Below are positions 28,780 through 39,778 of a stretch of DNA of 64,000 nucleotides, piece after piece. The translations under genes and the position numbers were made by a program. The notes beneath the pieces were generated by a model that was given only the letters and a program-made list of their open reading frames with translations, had not been told where the DNA came from and did no database searches. The DNA is from Prochlorococcus sp. AG-409-N21. GTDB lineage: Bacteria > Cyanobacteriota > Cyanobacteriia > PCC-6307 > Cyanobiaceae. The stretch lies in contig QCKK01000006.1 of NCBI GenBank assembly GCA_003215415.1, positions 1 through 64,000 of the forward strand. The letters run 5' to 3'. Positions within the stretch are counted from its first letter, which is position 1. Each line of letters opens with the position of its first letter.

Positions 28780-31371
28780 CTAATCAAGATGTATATTCCC
28801 AGACTTAATTTCTACTTTTATGGTTTCTCCTTCTATATATTTCCCTGAAAGAATTGTTTTTGCTATAGCTGTTTCAAGCTCTTTCTGGATGGCTCTTTTT
28901 ATAGGCCTTGCTCCATATATTGGGTCATAACCAATTTTAGTAATCCAATTTAATGCCTGTTCACTTACTTCCAGAAATAATTTTTTTTCTAGTAACCTTT
29001 GACGTAGAATCGCAATTTGTAGATCAACTATTTTTCTTAGCTGGTCATTTTGCAATGAATTAAATATTATAGTTTCGTCAAGTCTATTTAGGAATTCCGG
29101 CCTGAATCTTTGACGCAGTAATTCATTGACTATTTCAGAAAGTTTTCCCTCATTTTGATCAGAATTACTTAATTCGATAATAGATTCACTCCCTAAATTA
29201 CTAGTAAGTATAAGGATTGTATTTTTGAAATTTACTTTGCGCCCTTGGCCATCAGTCGCATGGCCTTCGTCTAATATCTGAAGCATTATGTTGAATATAT
29301 CTTTATGGGCTTTTTCTACTTCATCAAATAGAACTATGGAGTAAGGATGTCTTCTGATTGCTTCAGTTAATTGACCTCCTTCTTCATAGCCAACATATCC
29401 GGGTGGTGCTCCTATTAATCGACTTGCAGAGTGTTTTTCCATGTACTCAGACATATCTATTCGTACAATTGCCTCTTCGCTATCGAACAGTTGAGCAGCT
29501 AATACTTTGCATAATTCAGTTTTCCCTACTCCTGTTGGCCCAAGGAAAATAAAACTAGCTATAGGTCGATTAGGGTCGTTTAGACCTGCTCTTGATCGTT
29601 GAATAGCATCTGAAACGGCAATGACAGCTTGATTTTGGCCTATAACTCTTTGATGGAGCTTATCTGGAAGCTCAAGCAACTTCTCCATCTCGGATTGGAC
29701 TAATTTCGAAATTGGTATGCCTGTCCATTTGGCAATTACTTCTGCAATATCTTCTTCTTTGACTTCTTCACGAAGTATAGATTTTTCCTCAAATCCATCT
29801 GCGTTCTTTATTTCAAGTTCTCTTTCTGCAAGTTCTTTGTGCAATTCACCTAGCTTGCCGTATTCAAGTTCAGCTGCTTTATTTAGGTCGTAACTCCTCT
29901 TGGCTTGATCAATTTGTATCTGGACTGTTTCTATTTCTTCTTTAATAGATGAGAGTTCATCGATAGCACTTTTTTCTTTTTCCCACTGTTGATTTAAAGA
30001 TTTTTGCTGAGCCAAGAGGTTATCTACTTCATGTTCTAATCGGACTAACCTTTCTTTACTGGAGATATCAGACTCTCTTTGAAGTGAAAGTTTTTCCATT
30101 TGCAATTGAAGGATTTTTCGATCAATTTCATCAACTTCTTCTGGTTTTGATGTTATTTCCATTTTAAGTTTGGCAGCTGATTCATCTATAAGATCTATCG
30201 CTTTGTCTGGTAGGTATCGGTCTGGTATGTATCTATTGCTCATAACTGCTGCTGCTACAAGGGAGTTGTCTGAAATTCTTACCCCATGGTGAACTTCATA
30301 ACGTTCTTTTAGACCTCTTAAAATTGAAATAGTATCTTCTATAGAAGGTTCATTTACGAGTACTTGTTGCAATCTCCTTTCTAAAGCCGGATCTTTTTCG
30401 ATATGTTTTTTATGTTCGTTGATAGTTGTTGCTCCAATACATCTTAATTCTCCTCTGGCAAGCATAGGTTTCAAAAGATTGCTCGCATCTAAAGCACCAC
30501 CCGTTGCACCTGCACCTACTACGGTATGTATTTCGTCAATAAAAAGGATTATTTTTCCTTCTGAAGCTGTGATTTCCTTAAGTACTGCTTTTAACCTTTC
30601 TTCGAATTCACCACGATATTTTGCCCCCGCGATTAAAGCTCCCATATCGAGAGCAATTAATTGACGTTTTTTTAGGGCGTCAGGGACATCTCCATTGACA
30701 ATTCTTTGAGCCAGTCCTTCGACTATGGCTGTTTTTCCTACGCCAGGTTCGCCAATCAATACAGGGTTGTTTTTAGTTCTCCTGCTGAGTATTTGAATGG
30801 TTCGGCGTATCTCTTCGTCACGACCTATTACAGGGTCGAGCTTTCCTTTTCGAGCCGAGTCAGTTAGCTCTCTTCCATATTTTGTTAGTGCCTCATAAGT
30901 ATCTTCAGGACTTTGACTTGTGACCTTTTGATTACCTCTTATTGCTCTAATTGAATAAATTAATTGGCTTGTATTAGTGCCTGCTTCTTTAAGGAGCCTT
31001 TGTCCGCATTTCTGTTCCTTTGATAAGGAAAGTAAGAGATGTTCAATAGAGATAAAGCTATCTCCGTATGATTTTTTTGTTTCTTGGGCAGTTTCAATTA
31101 CTTTCTCTAATTCTTTCCCTAGATAGATGGAATCAGGAACATCATTCATAGTTGCTTGTTGGGCTATGTATTTATTAATTGAGGTAATTAGATCGTTCTT
31201 TCTCGTATTTGCTTTCTGTAGAATTTTTTGAGCAAGATCACTCTCCTCTACAAGAACAGCCAGTAGATGTTCAGGGCCAATCTTTTGCTGCTTTTTCTTT
31301 TTTGCAAGCTCTTTAGCACTAATAATTGAACCCCAGGCCTTTTCTGTAAATTGTTCTGCGGAAGGTTGCAT
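28780..31371 (-). CDS. clpB: ATP-dependent chaperone ClpB
   Basis: 863 aa, two AAA+ modules ([30 protein letters not shown]), Clp N domain, coiled-coil middle domain. Confidence 0.97.
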   Translation of the reverse strand: MQPSAEQFTEKAWGSIISAKELAKKKKQQKIGPEHLLAVLVEESDLAQKILQKANTRKNDLITSINKYIAQQATMNDVPDSIYLGKELEKVIETAQETKKSYGDSFISIEHLLLSLSKEQKCGQRLLKEAGTNTSQLIYSIRAIRGNQKVTSQSPEDTYEALTKYGRELTDSARKGKLDPVIGRDEEIRRTIQILSRRTKNNPVLIGEPGVGKTAIVEGLAQRIVNGDVPDALKKRQLIALDMGALIAGAKYRGEFEERLKAVLKEITASEGKIILFIDEIHTVVGAGATGGALDASNLLKPMLARGELRCIGATTINEHKKHIEKDPALERRLQQVLVNEPSIEDTISILRGLKERYEVHHGVRISDNSLVAAAVMSNRYIPDRYLPDKAIDLIDESAAKLKMEITSKPEEVDEIDRKILQLQMEKLSLQRESDISSKERLVRLEHEVDNLLAQQKSLNQQWEKEKSAIDELSSIKEEIETVQIQIDQAKRSYDLNKAAELEYGKLGELHKELAERELEIKNADGFEEKSILREEVKEEDIAEVIAKWTGIPISKLVQSEMEKLLELPDKLHQRVIGQNQAVIAVSDAIQRSRAGLNDPNRPIASFIFLGPTGVGKTELCKVLAAQLFDSEEAIVRIDMSEYMEKHSASRLIGAPPGYVGYEEGGQLTEAIRRHPYSIVLFDEVEKAHKDIFNIMLQILDEGHATDGQGRKVNFKNTILILTSNLGSESIIELSNSDQNEGKLSEIVNELLRQRFRPEFLNRLDETIIFNSLQNDQLRKIVDLQIAILRQRLLEKKLFLEVSEQALNWITKIGYDPIYGARPIKRAIQKELETAIAKTILSGKYIEGETIKVEIKSGNIHLD

Positions 31372-31619
31372 TTTGCTCTTAATACAGCCAAATTAATCTT
31401 ATTCAATGTATCTAATCCTATTGTTGAAAAAACCGCATTATTTCTGTACGGTATTCTCGGTAATGTTCGGTAAGCACTATAACTAAACATGAATAACTTT
31501 TTCTGTTCCTTTCTCGATTCAAATACTCCTTAGAGTAGAAGGAGAGGTTCTTTGTTTTTATATTTGGTCAAGTACAAAATTCTTCTGCCATTTTTTATAC
31601 CAAGTATTTCTAACAGTTT

Positions 31620-31838
31620 TCATAACTTCCGAATCGGATAAATCATACTTTCGTTAAACCAGGATTCAATTGATTCTGAAATAGATTCATTCTCAAAGTC
31701 TTGCTTTGAAAGATTAAAGCCATAATGCTTAGCAGTTGTAATCAGATCTTGATTTGTCTTGCATTTGCGTAGAGCATTTCTTAATGCCAAGCTATGTTCG
31801 CTAGCTTTGATGAGGCAAGTAAAATCTTCTCTTGACAT
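31620..31838 (-). CDS. Nif11-domain small protein
   Basis: MSREDFTCLIKASEHSLALRNALRKCKTNQDLITTAKHYGFNLSKQDFE. Confidence 0.65.
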   Translation of the reverse strand: MSREDFTCLIKASEHSLALRNALRKCKTNQDLITTAKHYGFNLSKQDFENESISESIESWFNESMIYPIRKL

Positions 31839-31916
31839 AAGGTTTCCAATTACTTTTGTGAACCAAGTTATAGGTGCTATTGAATCAATAGCAAAAGATA
31901 TCTTTTTTTACTAATG

Positions 31917-31970
31917 AAAAAGCAGTCAAAATAAGAAGTGAAATCACTGTTCTTATCTTGACTGCTTTTT
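31917..31970 (-). terminator. Long bidirectional terminator-like hairpin downstream of petE
   Basis: AAAAAGCAGTCAA...ATAAGAA-GTGAAATCAC-TTCTTAT...TTGACTGCTTTTT: outer 13-bp arms, paired inner arms, A/T tracts on both sides. Confidence 0.85.
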
Positions 31971-32017
31971 ATGTGAGACAAGCTCAGCTAATAGGTGATA
32001 GGTCTTAATTGGGGGAT

Positions 32018-32389
32018 TTACTGAACAACAACCTTCCCAACCATTCCAGCTCCTCTGTGAGGTTCACAGTAGAACTCGAAATTACCTGCCTCGCTAAAGG
32101 TTTTCTCCCAAGATTCGCCTGGGGCAAAAGCAAGATCAGAATGACTTAGTTCTTCATGACCTTCAAAAACTGCATTGTGAGGTGCCAGCTTGTTGTTTAC
32201 AAACTTCACTTTGTCACCAGCATTAATGGTGATAGTGCTTGGTTCAAATGCAAGCATTCCAGCATCAGTACCTAGCTTTACTTCTACTGTTGCTGCTTGG
32301 GCTGTAGAGACATTGAGACCAACTAAAAGCAACAGTGCAAAACAAGCTGCTGCAATTGATCTAAAAATAGAAGTCATAGGAATCTTCAT
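32018..32389 (-). CDS. petE: Plastocyanin
   Basis: Signal peptide, VEVKLGTDAGMLAFEPSTITINAGDKVKFVNNKLAPHNAVFEG, FEFYCEPHRGAGMVGKVVVQ copper-site motif. Confidence 0.97.
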   Translation of the reverse strand: MKIPMTSIFRSIAAACFALLLLVGLNVSTAQAATVEVKLGTDAGMLAFEPSTITINAGDKVKFVNNKLAPHNAVFEGHEELSHSDLAFAPGESWEKTFSEAGNFEFYCEPHRGAGMVGKVVVQ

Positions 32390-33405
32390 TTCTGTGGATA
32401 GTTTAGCCTTCTTCCTCTCTTAAGTCGCGGGAGCCCGGAATTTGAAAGTATTGCTTCAAGAGTTGAAGCGTTGCTAATCCCACCAAAATCTTCTGGTCTG
32501 GTAATGGGTTCGTGATCAAAGTGCCTTTGTTTAATACTGAATCGATCCCATGGGTTTATTTGAATTCTCAACAGGTTAATTAGTATTTCTATTAGCCAAT
32601 CCCATAAAGGCAATCCAGGGGTTTTTTTCATTCCGTTCCAATCTAGAAGGGTGTTGATAGCGTCGCTTATCGATATAAACGGTTGTGCCAAAACATATTT
32701 TGTTAATACCTTTTGGCTGCTTTTTGAATTTGGAGTGTGTGGTGAAGTGGCTAAATGACCGCATATAAATGCGATGTCAGAAGCATGGATGAAGTGGAAC
32801 CTAGAGTCTGCTTTTAGCCATCTTGCCAGCCATAGCCATTTGTTGGCCTCTAATAATCCTGCTGTCAGGTAGCTTGTAGGAAATGTGCTTTGTCCATCTA
32901 CGCGCCCACCAAAGACAAGAGTTGGGAAAACTGCCACTATCTTTGAGGCTAAAGGGTGAAGTTTAAGTTCTTCTAAACATTTTGCTTTTGTTTGTATATA
33001 TTCGGTTCCATATGTTATTGCTTCTGGTAAGAGATCAAGATTATTTTTAAGGATACTTGCGGTTGAAAAGTAAATAATTTGTTCGATAGTTTCTCTATCT
33101 AGTAAGTCTAGTAACTGTTTGACTGCAATTACATTAACATCAAGAGCTCTTTTAGGATCACCCCAGGCAGTCGCTGTATGGATTACTCTTGTTACTGACT
33201 TAATTTTATCAGAGAATAATCTTATTTCCCTTAAATCTCCAACAATAATTTCAATCCTATGATCTTTTCTATTAACCCCAGTAAGTTTAAAAGGGTCTCT
33301 AACTAAAAGTAGCAATTCTGCATTTGTATTTTCAAGAAGCCAATTTGTAATGTATTGACCTACACAGCCACTTGCACCTGTTATTAGTATCTTAGACTTT
33401 TTCAA
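32386..33405 (-). CDS. NAD-dependent epimerase/dehydratase family protein
   Basis: [19 protein letters not shown] Rossmann motif, extended SDR. Confidence 0.88.
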   Translation of the reverse strand: MKKSKILITGASGCVGQYITNWLLENTNAELLLLVRDPFKLTGVNRKDHRIEIIVGDLREIRLFSDKIKSVTRVIHTATAWGDPKRALDVNVIAVKQLLDLLDRETIEQIIYFSTASILKNNLDLLPEAITYGTEYIQTKAKCLEELKLHPLASKIVAVFPTLVFGGRVDGQSTFPTSYLTAGLLEANKWLWLARWLKADSRFHFIHASDIAFICGHLATSPHTPNSKSSQKVLTKYVLAQPFISISDAINTLLDWNGMKKTPGLPLWDWLIEILINLLRIQINPWDRFSIKQRHFDHEPITRPEDFGGISNASTLEAILSNSGLPRLKRGRRLNYPQK

Positions 33406-34460
33406 GTGGAAGTCCTTATTAGTTCATCAACCGACTTCCCTGCCTCAAAGAATACTTGTGCATTTTTTTCTGGTGTGCCTGGCAGGATTCCATGGCCAAG
33501 ATTAAGGATATGTTTTCGACCTTTTGCTTTTAATACAGTGTCTAGAATTCTTGAACGAATTGCTTCTGCGGTTCCGAACAGAAGGCCAGGGTCGACATTG
33601 CCTTGAACTCCAACATTTAGAGGAAGCCGATTGCATCCATCTGCCATGTCGACTGTCCAATCAAGTGAAACAATATCTACACCTGTTTGCCCCATTCTTT
33701 CTAGAACTCCTGCACTCCCAGATATATACAAAATTGTTGGAGTATTTGGGTGCTTTGCTTTGACTAGATCTATAACTTTCTTTTGGTAAGGAGCTGCAAA
33801 AGTGTCATAATCAATAGGACTTAACTGGCCAGCCCAGGAATCAAACATTTGAACTACTTGGGCTCCAGAACTTATTTGATAACACAAATAGTTGGCTATT
33901 GATTGAGCAAAATGATCTAGAAGACTATGAAGAAGATTTGGCTCTTGGAAAGCCATGGATTTGATGACTGCATAATTTTTGCTGCTTTTGCCTTCAACTA
34001 CGTAGGCTGCCAAAGTCCAAGGGGCTCCTACGAAGCCCAAAACGGCTGCTTTATTGCCAACACTTTCACGAAGGCGACCAAGTACTTCTCCTACAAATGG
34101 CATAGAAGACTCTGGGTTCAATGGTGTTAGTGCGTTTACTTGAGCTTGAGTCCGGATTGGTTCTTGAATTAATGGGCCTTTACTTTCTACGATGTCAAAG
34201 TCAATTCCCATTCCAGGAAGAGGGGTGAGAATATCTGAAAAAAGAATTACTCCATCTGGCTCAAATGCTTTAAATGGTTGCATTGATATTTCATAAGAGA
34301 GATCTGGATTCTCTGAGCGTTCTCTGAAGCTGGGATGCCGGTCACGAAGGTTTCTATATACCTCCATGTATCGACCTGCTTGTCTCATCATCCATACAGG
34401 GGGACGTTCAACTGATTCGCCTAAAGCAGCGCGAAGCAAGAGGGGTAATGAGTCGCTCAT
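33402..34460 (-). CDS. hemE: Uroporphyrinogen decarboxylase
   Basis: [40 protein letters not shown]. Confidence 0.98.
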   Translation of the reverse strand: MSDSLPLLLRAALGESVERPPVWMMRQAGRYMEVYRNLRDRHPSFRERSENPDLSYEISMQPFKAFEPDGVILFSDILTPLPGMGIDFDIVESKGPLIQEPIRTQAQVNALTPLNPESSMPFVGEVLGRLRESVGNKAAVLGFVGAPWTLAAYVVEGKSSKNYAVIKSMAFQEPNLLHSLLDHFAQSIANYLCYQISSGAQVVQMFDSWAGQLSPIDYDTFAAPYQKKVIDLVKAKHPNTPTILYISGSAGVLERMGQTGVDIVSLDWTVDMADGCNRLPLNVGVQGNVDPGLLFGTAEAIRSRILDTVLKAKGRKHILNLGHGILPGTPEKNAQVFFEAGKSVDELIRTST

Positions 34461-34539
34461 CAGTGGGACAGAATTATCTGGAAACTTAACTGAGAGCCTT
34501 CCTTGAATGGACAGAACTTATAAGGAGAGTGCATCTTCG

Positions 34540-36837
34540 TCACACCTTTGAACGTTTTTCTGCAATTTCAAGTTCTTTCTTATCTTTGTGCCTGAAAATT
34601 AGAACACTGAGGGGAGGTAAGCAAAGATTTATTGATTGCTGATAACCGTGGATATTCCAGTTCTCGGACGACTTGCCTCCCATATTGCCCAAATTGCTAC
34701 CCCCATACCTTTCACTATCAGTATTGAATATCTCTTCGTAGAAGCCCTCCATAGGGACTCCAATTCTATAGCTGGAATGAGCTTGAGGTGTGAAATTAGC
34801 AATTATGACAAGCCATTTACCTGTTGAACTTTCTCTTCTCATGAAGCTAATTATTGATTGACTACTGTCATTACAATCAATCCATTGAAAGCCAAATTGG
34901 TCGAAATCATCTTTCCAGAGTGCTGGCTCTGATTTGTATAAATAATTTAGATCTTCTATTAATTTTTGTATTCCAACATGTGGCTCATATTCAAGTAATT
35001 CCCATTGCAAGTCTCCCCATACATTCCATTCGGAACGTTGCCCAAATTCCATTCCCATAAATATTGTTTTTTTTCCTGGATGAGTCCACATATAAGCAAG
35101 CAGTGCGCGAGTATTTGCATATTTTTGCCAATCATCTCCTGGCATTTTATGTAATAAATTACTTTTACCATGAACAACTTCATCATGGCTAAGTGCAAGC
35201 ATGAAGTTTTCTGTATATGCATACCATATAGAGAACGTAACGTTGTTTTGATGGAATTGTCTAAACCATGGATCAAGTTCAAAATAATCCAGCATATCGT
35301 GCATCCAACCCATATTCCATTTTAAATTAAAACCTAGTCCTCCAATATCTGTAGGCTTAGTAACCATAGGCCATGTTGTTGATTCTTCTGCTATAGAAAG
35401 TGCTCCTGGAAAGTATTGAAAAAGAACATGATTTGCTTGTTGGAGGAATTGCACAGCCTCAGTATTTTCTCTACCACCATTTTCATTAGCAATCCATTCA
35501 CCATCTGGACGCAAATAGTCTCGATATAACATTGATGCAACTGCATCTACTCTAATGCCATCAATATGGAATTGTTCAAACCAATAAATTAGGTTAGCTA
35601 CAAGAAAATTACGAACTTCATTCCTGCTGTAATTGAAAATTAATGTTCCCCATTCTTTGTGTTCGCCTATACGTGGATCAGAATGTTCATAAAGGTGTGT
35701 CCCATCAAAGAAGGCTAGTCCGTGAGAATCTTTTGGGAAATGTCCTGGTACCCAATCAAGAATTACACCTATTCCTTCGACATGACAACTATCAACAAAT
35801 TCACGGAATTCATTTGGTGTTCCATATCTGCTAGTAGGTGCATACCAGCCAGTTACTTGATATCCCCATGAACCATCAAAGGGATGTTCTGAAATAGGCA
35901 TCAATTCAATATGAGTGAAGCCCCTCTCTTTGACATAAGGAATTAATTTTTTTGTAAGCTCTGGATATGTAAGAAGCCTTGCTCCAGGCTTCATATCTGC
36001 TGCTGGGACAGGTTTACGCGGTTCACCATTAGATTCTATAAATGGTTTGTTGGCGGAGGCATGAAGCCAGCTGCCCAGATGCATTTCATATACCGAAATT
36101 GGCTGATCAAGTGCATTTTTTCTGTCTCGATCAATCATCCATTTTTCATCATTCCAATTGAAGTCTCCAAGCTTTGTAATTACTGAACTTTTTGCTGGTC
36201 TTACTTCGTGACTAAATCCATATGGATCTGCTTTCTTGTAACAGTGACCTTTTTCATTCCTAACTTCATATTGATAAAGCATTCCCTTTTTCAAGCCTGG
36301 AATAAAAAGTTCCCAAATGCCTCCTTCTCTAAGTTGCATTGGGTGGTGTCGTCCGTCCCATGAATTGAAATCGCCAATTATAGAAACGCTTTTTGCATGA
36401 GGTGCCCATAAGCAGAACATGACACCTTCAATCCCTTCACGATTAACAATGTGAGCCCCCATCCTTTGCCAAATGTGATGGTGATTGCCTTCTGCAAAGA
36501 GGTGTCTATCCATTTCACCCATCCACTCTTCCCTAAAAGACCATGGGTCATGTTGCTCATGTTCAATTTCACCTCTAATGACCTTTATTCGGTAGCTTGA
36601 ACCAGGATCTTTATTTACTGCTGCTTCAAATATCCAGGGGTGATTAGGATTTGTCATCACAGTTTTTTGGCTGTGACATATGAGCTCTACTTGACTTGCA
36701 TCTGGCATCCAAACCCGAACTACCCATTGATTTTCCCGGGCTTGGGGACCCAGCACTGCATATGGATGGCTATGGCGGCACTCAGCAAGCTTTTGCCCTT
36801 CTTCTTTCATCCAGTCGATGAATAAACTGGCAGTCAT
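34540..36837 (-). CDS. glgB: 1,4-alpha-glucan branching enzyme
   Basis: [60 protein letters not shown]. Confidence 0.98.
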   Translation of the reverse strand: MTASLFIDWMKEEGQKLAECRHSHPYAVLGPQARENQWVVRVWMPDASQVELICHSQKTVMTNPNHPWIFEAAVNKDPGSSYRIKVIRGEIEHEQHDPWSFREEWMGEMDRHLFAEGNHHHIWQRMGAHIVNREGIEGVMFCLWAPHAKSVSIIGDFNSWDGRHHPMQLREGGIWELFIPGLKKGMLYQYEVRNEKGHCYKKADPYGFSHEVRPAKSSVITKLGDFNWNDEKWMIDRDRKNALDQPISVYEMHLGSWLHASANKPFIESNGEPRKPVPAADMKPGARLLTYPELTKKLIPYVKERGFTHIELMPISEHPFDGSWGYQVTGWYAPTSRYGTPNEFREFVDSCHVEGIGVILDWVPGHFPKDSHGLAFFDGTHLYEHSDPRIGEHKEWGTLIFNYSRNEVRNFLVANLIYWFEQFHIDGIRVDAVASMLYRDYLRPDGEWIANENGGRENTEAVQFLQQANHVLFQYFPGALSIAEESTTWPMVTKPTDIGGLGFNLKWNMGWMHDMLDYFELDPWFRQFHQNNVTFSIWYAYTENFMLALSHDEVVHGKSNLLHKMPGDDWQKYANTRALLAYMWTHPGKKTIFMGMEFGQRSEWNVWGDLQWELLEYEPHVGIQKLIEDLNYLYKSEPALWKDDFDQFGFQWIDCNDSSQSIISFMRRESSTGKWLVIIANFTPQAHSSYRIGVPMEGFYEEIFNTDSERYGGSNLGNMGGKSSENWNIHGYQQSINLCLPPLSVLIFRHKDKKELEIAEKRSKV

Positions 36838-36902
36838 TTCATAACTGGGTCTAATGAAGTGAAAGCTTAGGCTGGCGAGTACTTTTCTAGGAAGCTTTTC
36901 AA

Positions 36903-38528
36903 TTAGAAAAGTGGATTGATTTTGAATTTTGAGTTTTCAAGTTCCAATTGGATAGTAATTACCTGACAATTGCAATTTGGGGGGCCTGCCGCGTTTTTAC
37001 TATTTCCAGTATTTACTCCTATAGCAGGCCATGCCGCACCAGCTATTGAGAGGCGAAGGCATTCTCCAACCTTCACCTCTGCAAGGAATGGTTGGAGAAT
37101 TACTCTTCTAGGTTTTTTTTGAAGATTCTCTTCTTTCGAAACTCTTAGGAAGCCAGTTGAAAGTTGATGTACTTCTTTGGGCTTGTTTTTTTTCACTAAC
37201 GAAAGAGCAACACATAGATCAAAGCTTTCTTGGTCAGAATGAGCATTTAATTTTAAATGTGGAATTCCCTCAAGTGTTTCATTGTAAGTAAAAGGCAAAG
37301 TTGTAAAAGTTGCCACATCGGAACGTATATCGATTGCACTTCTTTCCACAGGCCCTGGACTTGGACTTAGGTGTCCTCCAGTTGATGGGACTGGCCTCCA
37401 AGGATCGTGAACGATTACCAAAAATCCATTTCCAGCATTGTCCTTTTTTAATAAACCACTATTTGCATTAATGCAGGCAAGTCCATCACTACAAAGTGCC
37501 CAATAATTATTTTCTGATTTCGATTGGGTTTTTGCTTTAGTTCTTTTAAGCCAAGTTTGATTCGTTAAATTCCATAAGAAACAGGTTTCCTCTTTTAGAC
37601 TTTTCGTGTTCTTTTGTCTTTTCAGATGTTTATTGAAGAAGTTAAGCTGAATTTCTTGTAATTCTGGCCACCATTGAAGGTGAGTTGCAGGCCCTATAAG
37701 AATCTTTGGATCGCCCCCAGCTTGAAGAGATTGTTTGTAAAGGTCAATTATCCCTCTTAGATGAGGATCCCACCATCCACCTATCAAAAGCATTGGTTTC
37801 TGCAGCCAAGTTTTTAATGGACGGTGAGTTATCCAATTTGAGGCTTTATCGGCAGGTTGATGAAACCATTTAGAGGCCATTCCATTGGGGTCATATGCCT
37901 CTAGTAGAGAAAGACCATTCCTTAAGTAGTTTTTATTCTCTAAGTTCGTTCGAATTTCTTGCCAGTCTTCTTCCTTTCCTTTCCTTTTGGCTTGTAATGC
38001 AGCCAATTGAAGTCCCCACGCAATCCCTAAGTGCCACCAATGTGCCCCTCCTTCACAGCTCCAGTGATCTCTTTCTGCAAGGCCTGTCATCGCCGGCACC
38101 AGACAATCAGGGGGGAGGCTTCCTGGCTCTCCTAATAGCTGGGTTAAGCCCTGGTAAGAAAAACCATAAGTGCCTAGTCGACCATCACATTCAGGAAGTG
38201 AACGTACCCATCTATGGGTTTCAGATGTATCTGAAGCTTCTTGAATAAATCCAAGAAAGTTTCCAGTTGACTCTCCTTGGCCTCTTACATCTTGAATGAC
38301 TACTAGAAATCCATGACTTGCCCACCAAGATGGATGGGCATAGGTGATGGTTGAGGCAAGAGTTTTTCCATAAGGCTGTCGCATTAAAAGTGCTGGCCAT
38401 GGTCCACCTTTTTTTGGATTCCATATGCGAGAGGAAAGTTGTACCCCATCAACGAGGGTTAGAGTTTCATCCCTGAATTCAATCTCCAGGTCATTCACTT
38501 GGTGAAATCTCAACGTATATTTGGACAA
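36903..38528 (-). CDS. CocE/NonD family hydrolase (S15 type)
   Basis: [41 protein letters not shown] nucleophile elbow. Confidence 0.88.
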   Translation of the reverse strand: MSKYTLRFHQVNDLEIEFRDETLTLVDGVQLSSRIWNPKKGGPWPALLMRQPYGKTLASTITYAHPSWWASHGFLVVIQDVRGQGESTGNFLGFIQEASDTSETHRWVRSLPECDGRLGTYGFSYQGLTQLLGEPGSLPPDCLVPAMTGLAERDHWSCEGGAHWWHLGIAWGLQLAALQAKRKGKEEDWQEIRTNLENKNYLRNGLSLLEAYDPNGMASKWFHQPADKASNWITHRPLKTWLQKPMLLIGGWWDPHLRGIIDLYKQSLQAGGDPKILIGPATHLQWWPELQEIQLNFFNKHLKRQKNTKSLKEETCFLWNLTNQTWLKRTKAKTQSKSENNYWALCSDGLACINANSGLLKKDNAGNGFLVIVHDPWRPVPSTGGHLSPSPGPVERSAIDIRSDVATFTTLPFTYNETLEGIPHLKLNAHSDQESFDLCVALSLVKKNKPKEVHQLSTGFLRVSKEENLQKKPRRVILQPFLAEVKVGECLRLSIAGAAWPAIGVNTGNSKNAAGPPNCNCQVITIQLELENSKFKINPLF

Positions 38529-38776
38529 TTAAGCCCAATTACATAGGTGGCAAGTATTTCTGAATCAATTGCGTTGAGATTCCTTTCTCTAGATATGACC
38601 TTGATTGATTTAGCTGAAATTGCCGACACCCCTTCTCTGTTAAGTGACTTGAATTGTTTGCAAAGTCTTTGAGCTTCTTTTGGATTGTTTTTCACACTTT
38701 CAAGGAGACTTGATTGTGCTAATGCAAAAGGACAAATGGCAATGATTGAAATTAATTGGAGATATAGGTAGCGCAT
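38510..38776 (-). CDS. Small secreted hypothetical protein
   Basis: 88 aa with N-terminal signal peptide (LQLISIIAICPFALAQ); overlaps the downstream hydrolase start by 19 nt. Confidence 0.6.
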   Translation of the reverse strand: MRYLYLQLISIIAICPFALAQSSLLESVKNNPKEAQRLCKQFKSLNREGVSAISAKSIKVISRERNLNAIDSEILATYVIGLNCPNIR

Positions 38777-38841
38777 TGATCCTATTGGAAAGTATCTTCT
38801 ATATTTGAGTCCTACAAAACCATTTTTCTCATCTTGATGGG

Positions 38842-39243
38842 TCAGTTTTGAATTTGCCTGCCTTTTGCTCTTTTAATTAGTGAGCTTGCCATGGCTAAAT
38901 TGAAAACAGGTTCCTTACTGATTCTTAATTGCCTTTTTAGTCTGCCTGCTTTATTTATTAAATCTTGAGGAGTCAAAGAAGCTAAAGCTTTGCTTGAGGA
39001 TATCCCTGCATATAGAAGCAATGAAGCTTCCCATGGCATCAGATTTAGATCAACTACGAGATTTGCCATCCCCCTTAGACGCTTTAGATTTCGAGTAGAT
39101 GATCGACCTTTCGCTGCTAGAAGATTAATCTCTTTGTCTTCTATTTTGCTAAGGGCATACCATGTATTGATTCCTGCAGAAATTAGTTCTTTTTCCTCGT
39201 CTTTAAAGGTTTGTGCAAGACCATTCAACTGATCATTGCTCAT
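38842..39243 (-). CDS. DUF4332-type helix-hairpin-helix protein
   Basis: ELISAGINTWYALSKIEDKEINLLAAKGRSSTRNLKRLRGMANLV. Confidence 0.7.
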   Translation of the reverse strand: MSNDQLNGLAQTFKDEEKELISAGINTWYALSKIEDKEINLLAAKGRSSTRNLKRLRGMANLVVDLNLMPWEASLLLYAGISSSKALASLTPQDLINKAGRLKRQLRISKEPVFNLAMASSLIKRAKGRQIQN

Positions 39244-39712
39244 TATATTTCTCTGGTTGAGTTTCGGTTGTATTGGTGCTGAGGTCTCTTACGACTTCCC
39301 CAATAATGATTGGCTTACTAATTCCTTGGCCAACACTTTCAACTTTTCTTAGCCTAACCTTGACTTTCGCTCCATTACGCCCACCTCCTTTTAGGCTGCC
39401 TGCAAGTTTTTCTAAAGAAGGTTGAATGGCCTCATCAGGAAAGTCGCTTTTTGCTTGCGCTACGACCAAGTCATTCCCGTTGTCGAAAACGGTTGGTACA
39501 TATTTGGCGCCTTCAATATTTAGAGGGGGAACGTAGCTTTTTGCGAAGGCCCAACAACTTCCTGATAGGAGAAGGGAGAAGATTGTTGCACCTACCAGTC
39601 TGAATTTCGCACCCCAATTAATGAAAAAAGCAATGATTGTTGTTATCCCTAATACAAGGCCTGTTAAGGCTAGCCATTTTGTTGATGAGGCCAGTAGAAA
39701 GGGGATGGACAT
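39233..39712 (-). CDS. ycf51: Ycf51 (DUF2518) family protein
   Basis: TIIAFFINWGAKFRLVGATIFSLLLSGSCWAFA...VPTVFDNGNDLVVA...ISKPIIIGEVVRDL. Confidence 0.8.
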   Translation of the reverse strand: MSIPFLLASSTKWLALTGLVLGITTIIAFFINWGAKFRLVGATIFSLLLSGSCWAFAKSYVPPLNIEGAKYVPTVFDNGNDLVVAQAKSDFPDEAIQPSLEKLAGSLKGGGRNGAKVKVRLRKVESVGQGISKPIIIGEVVRDLSTNTTETQPEKYNEQ

Positions 39713-39778
39713 AATTTTTGAAAATCATATCTGGTTCTTCTTATAGTTTCTCAACTCCCCTAAAGGTTAAAAAATGCA

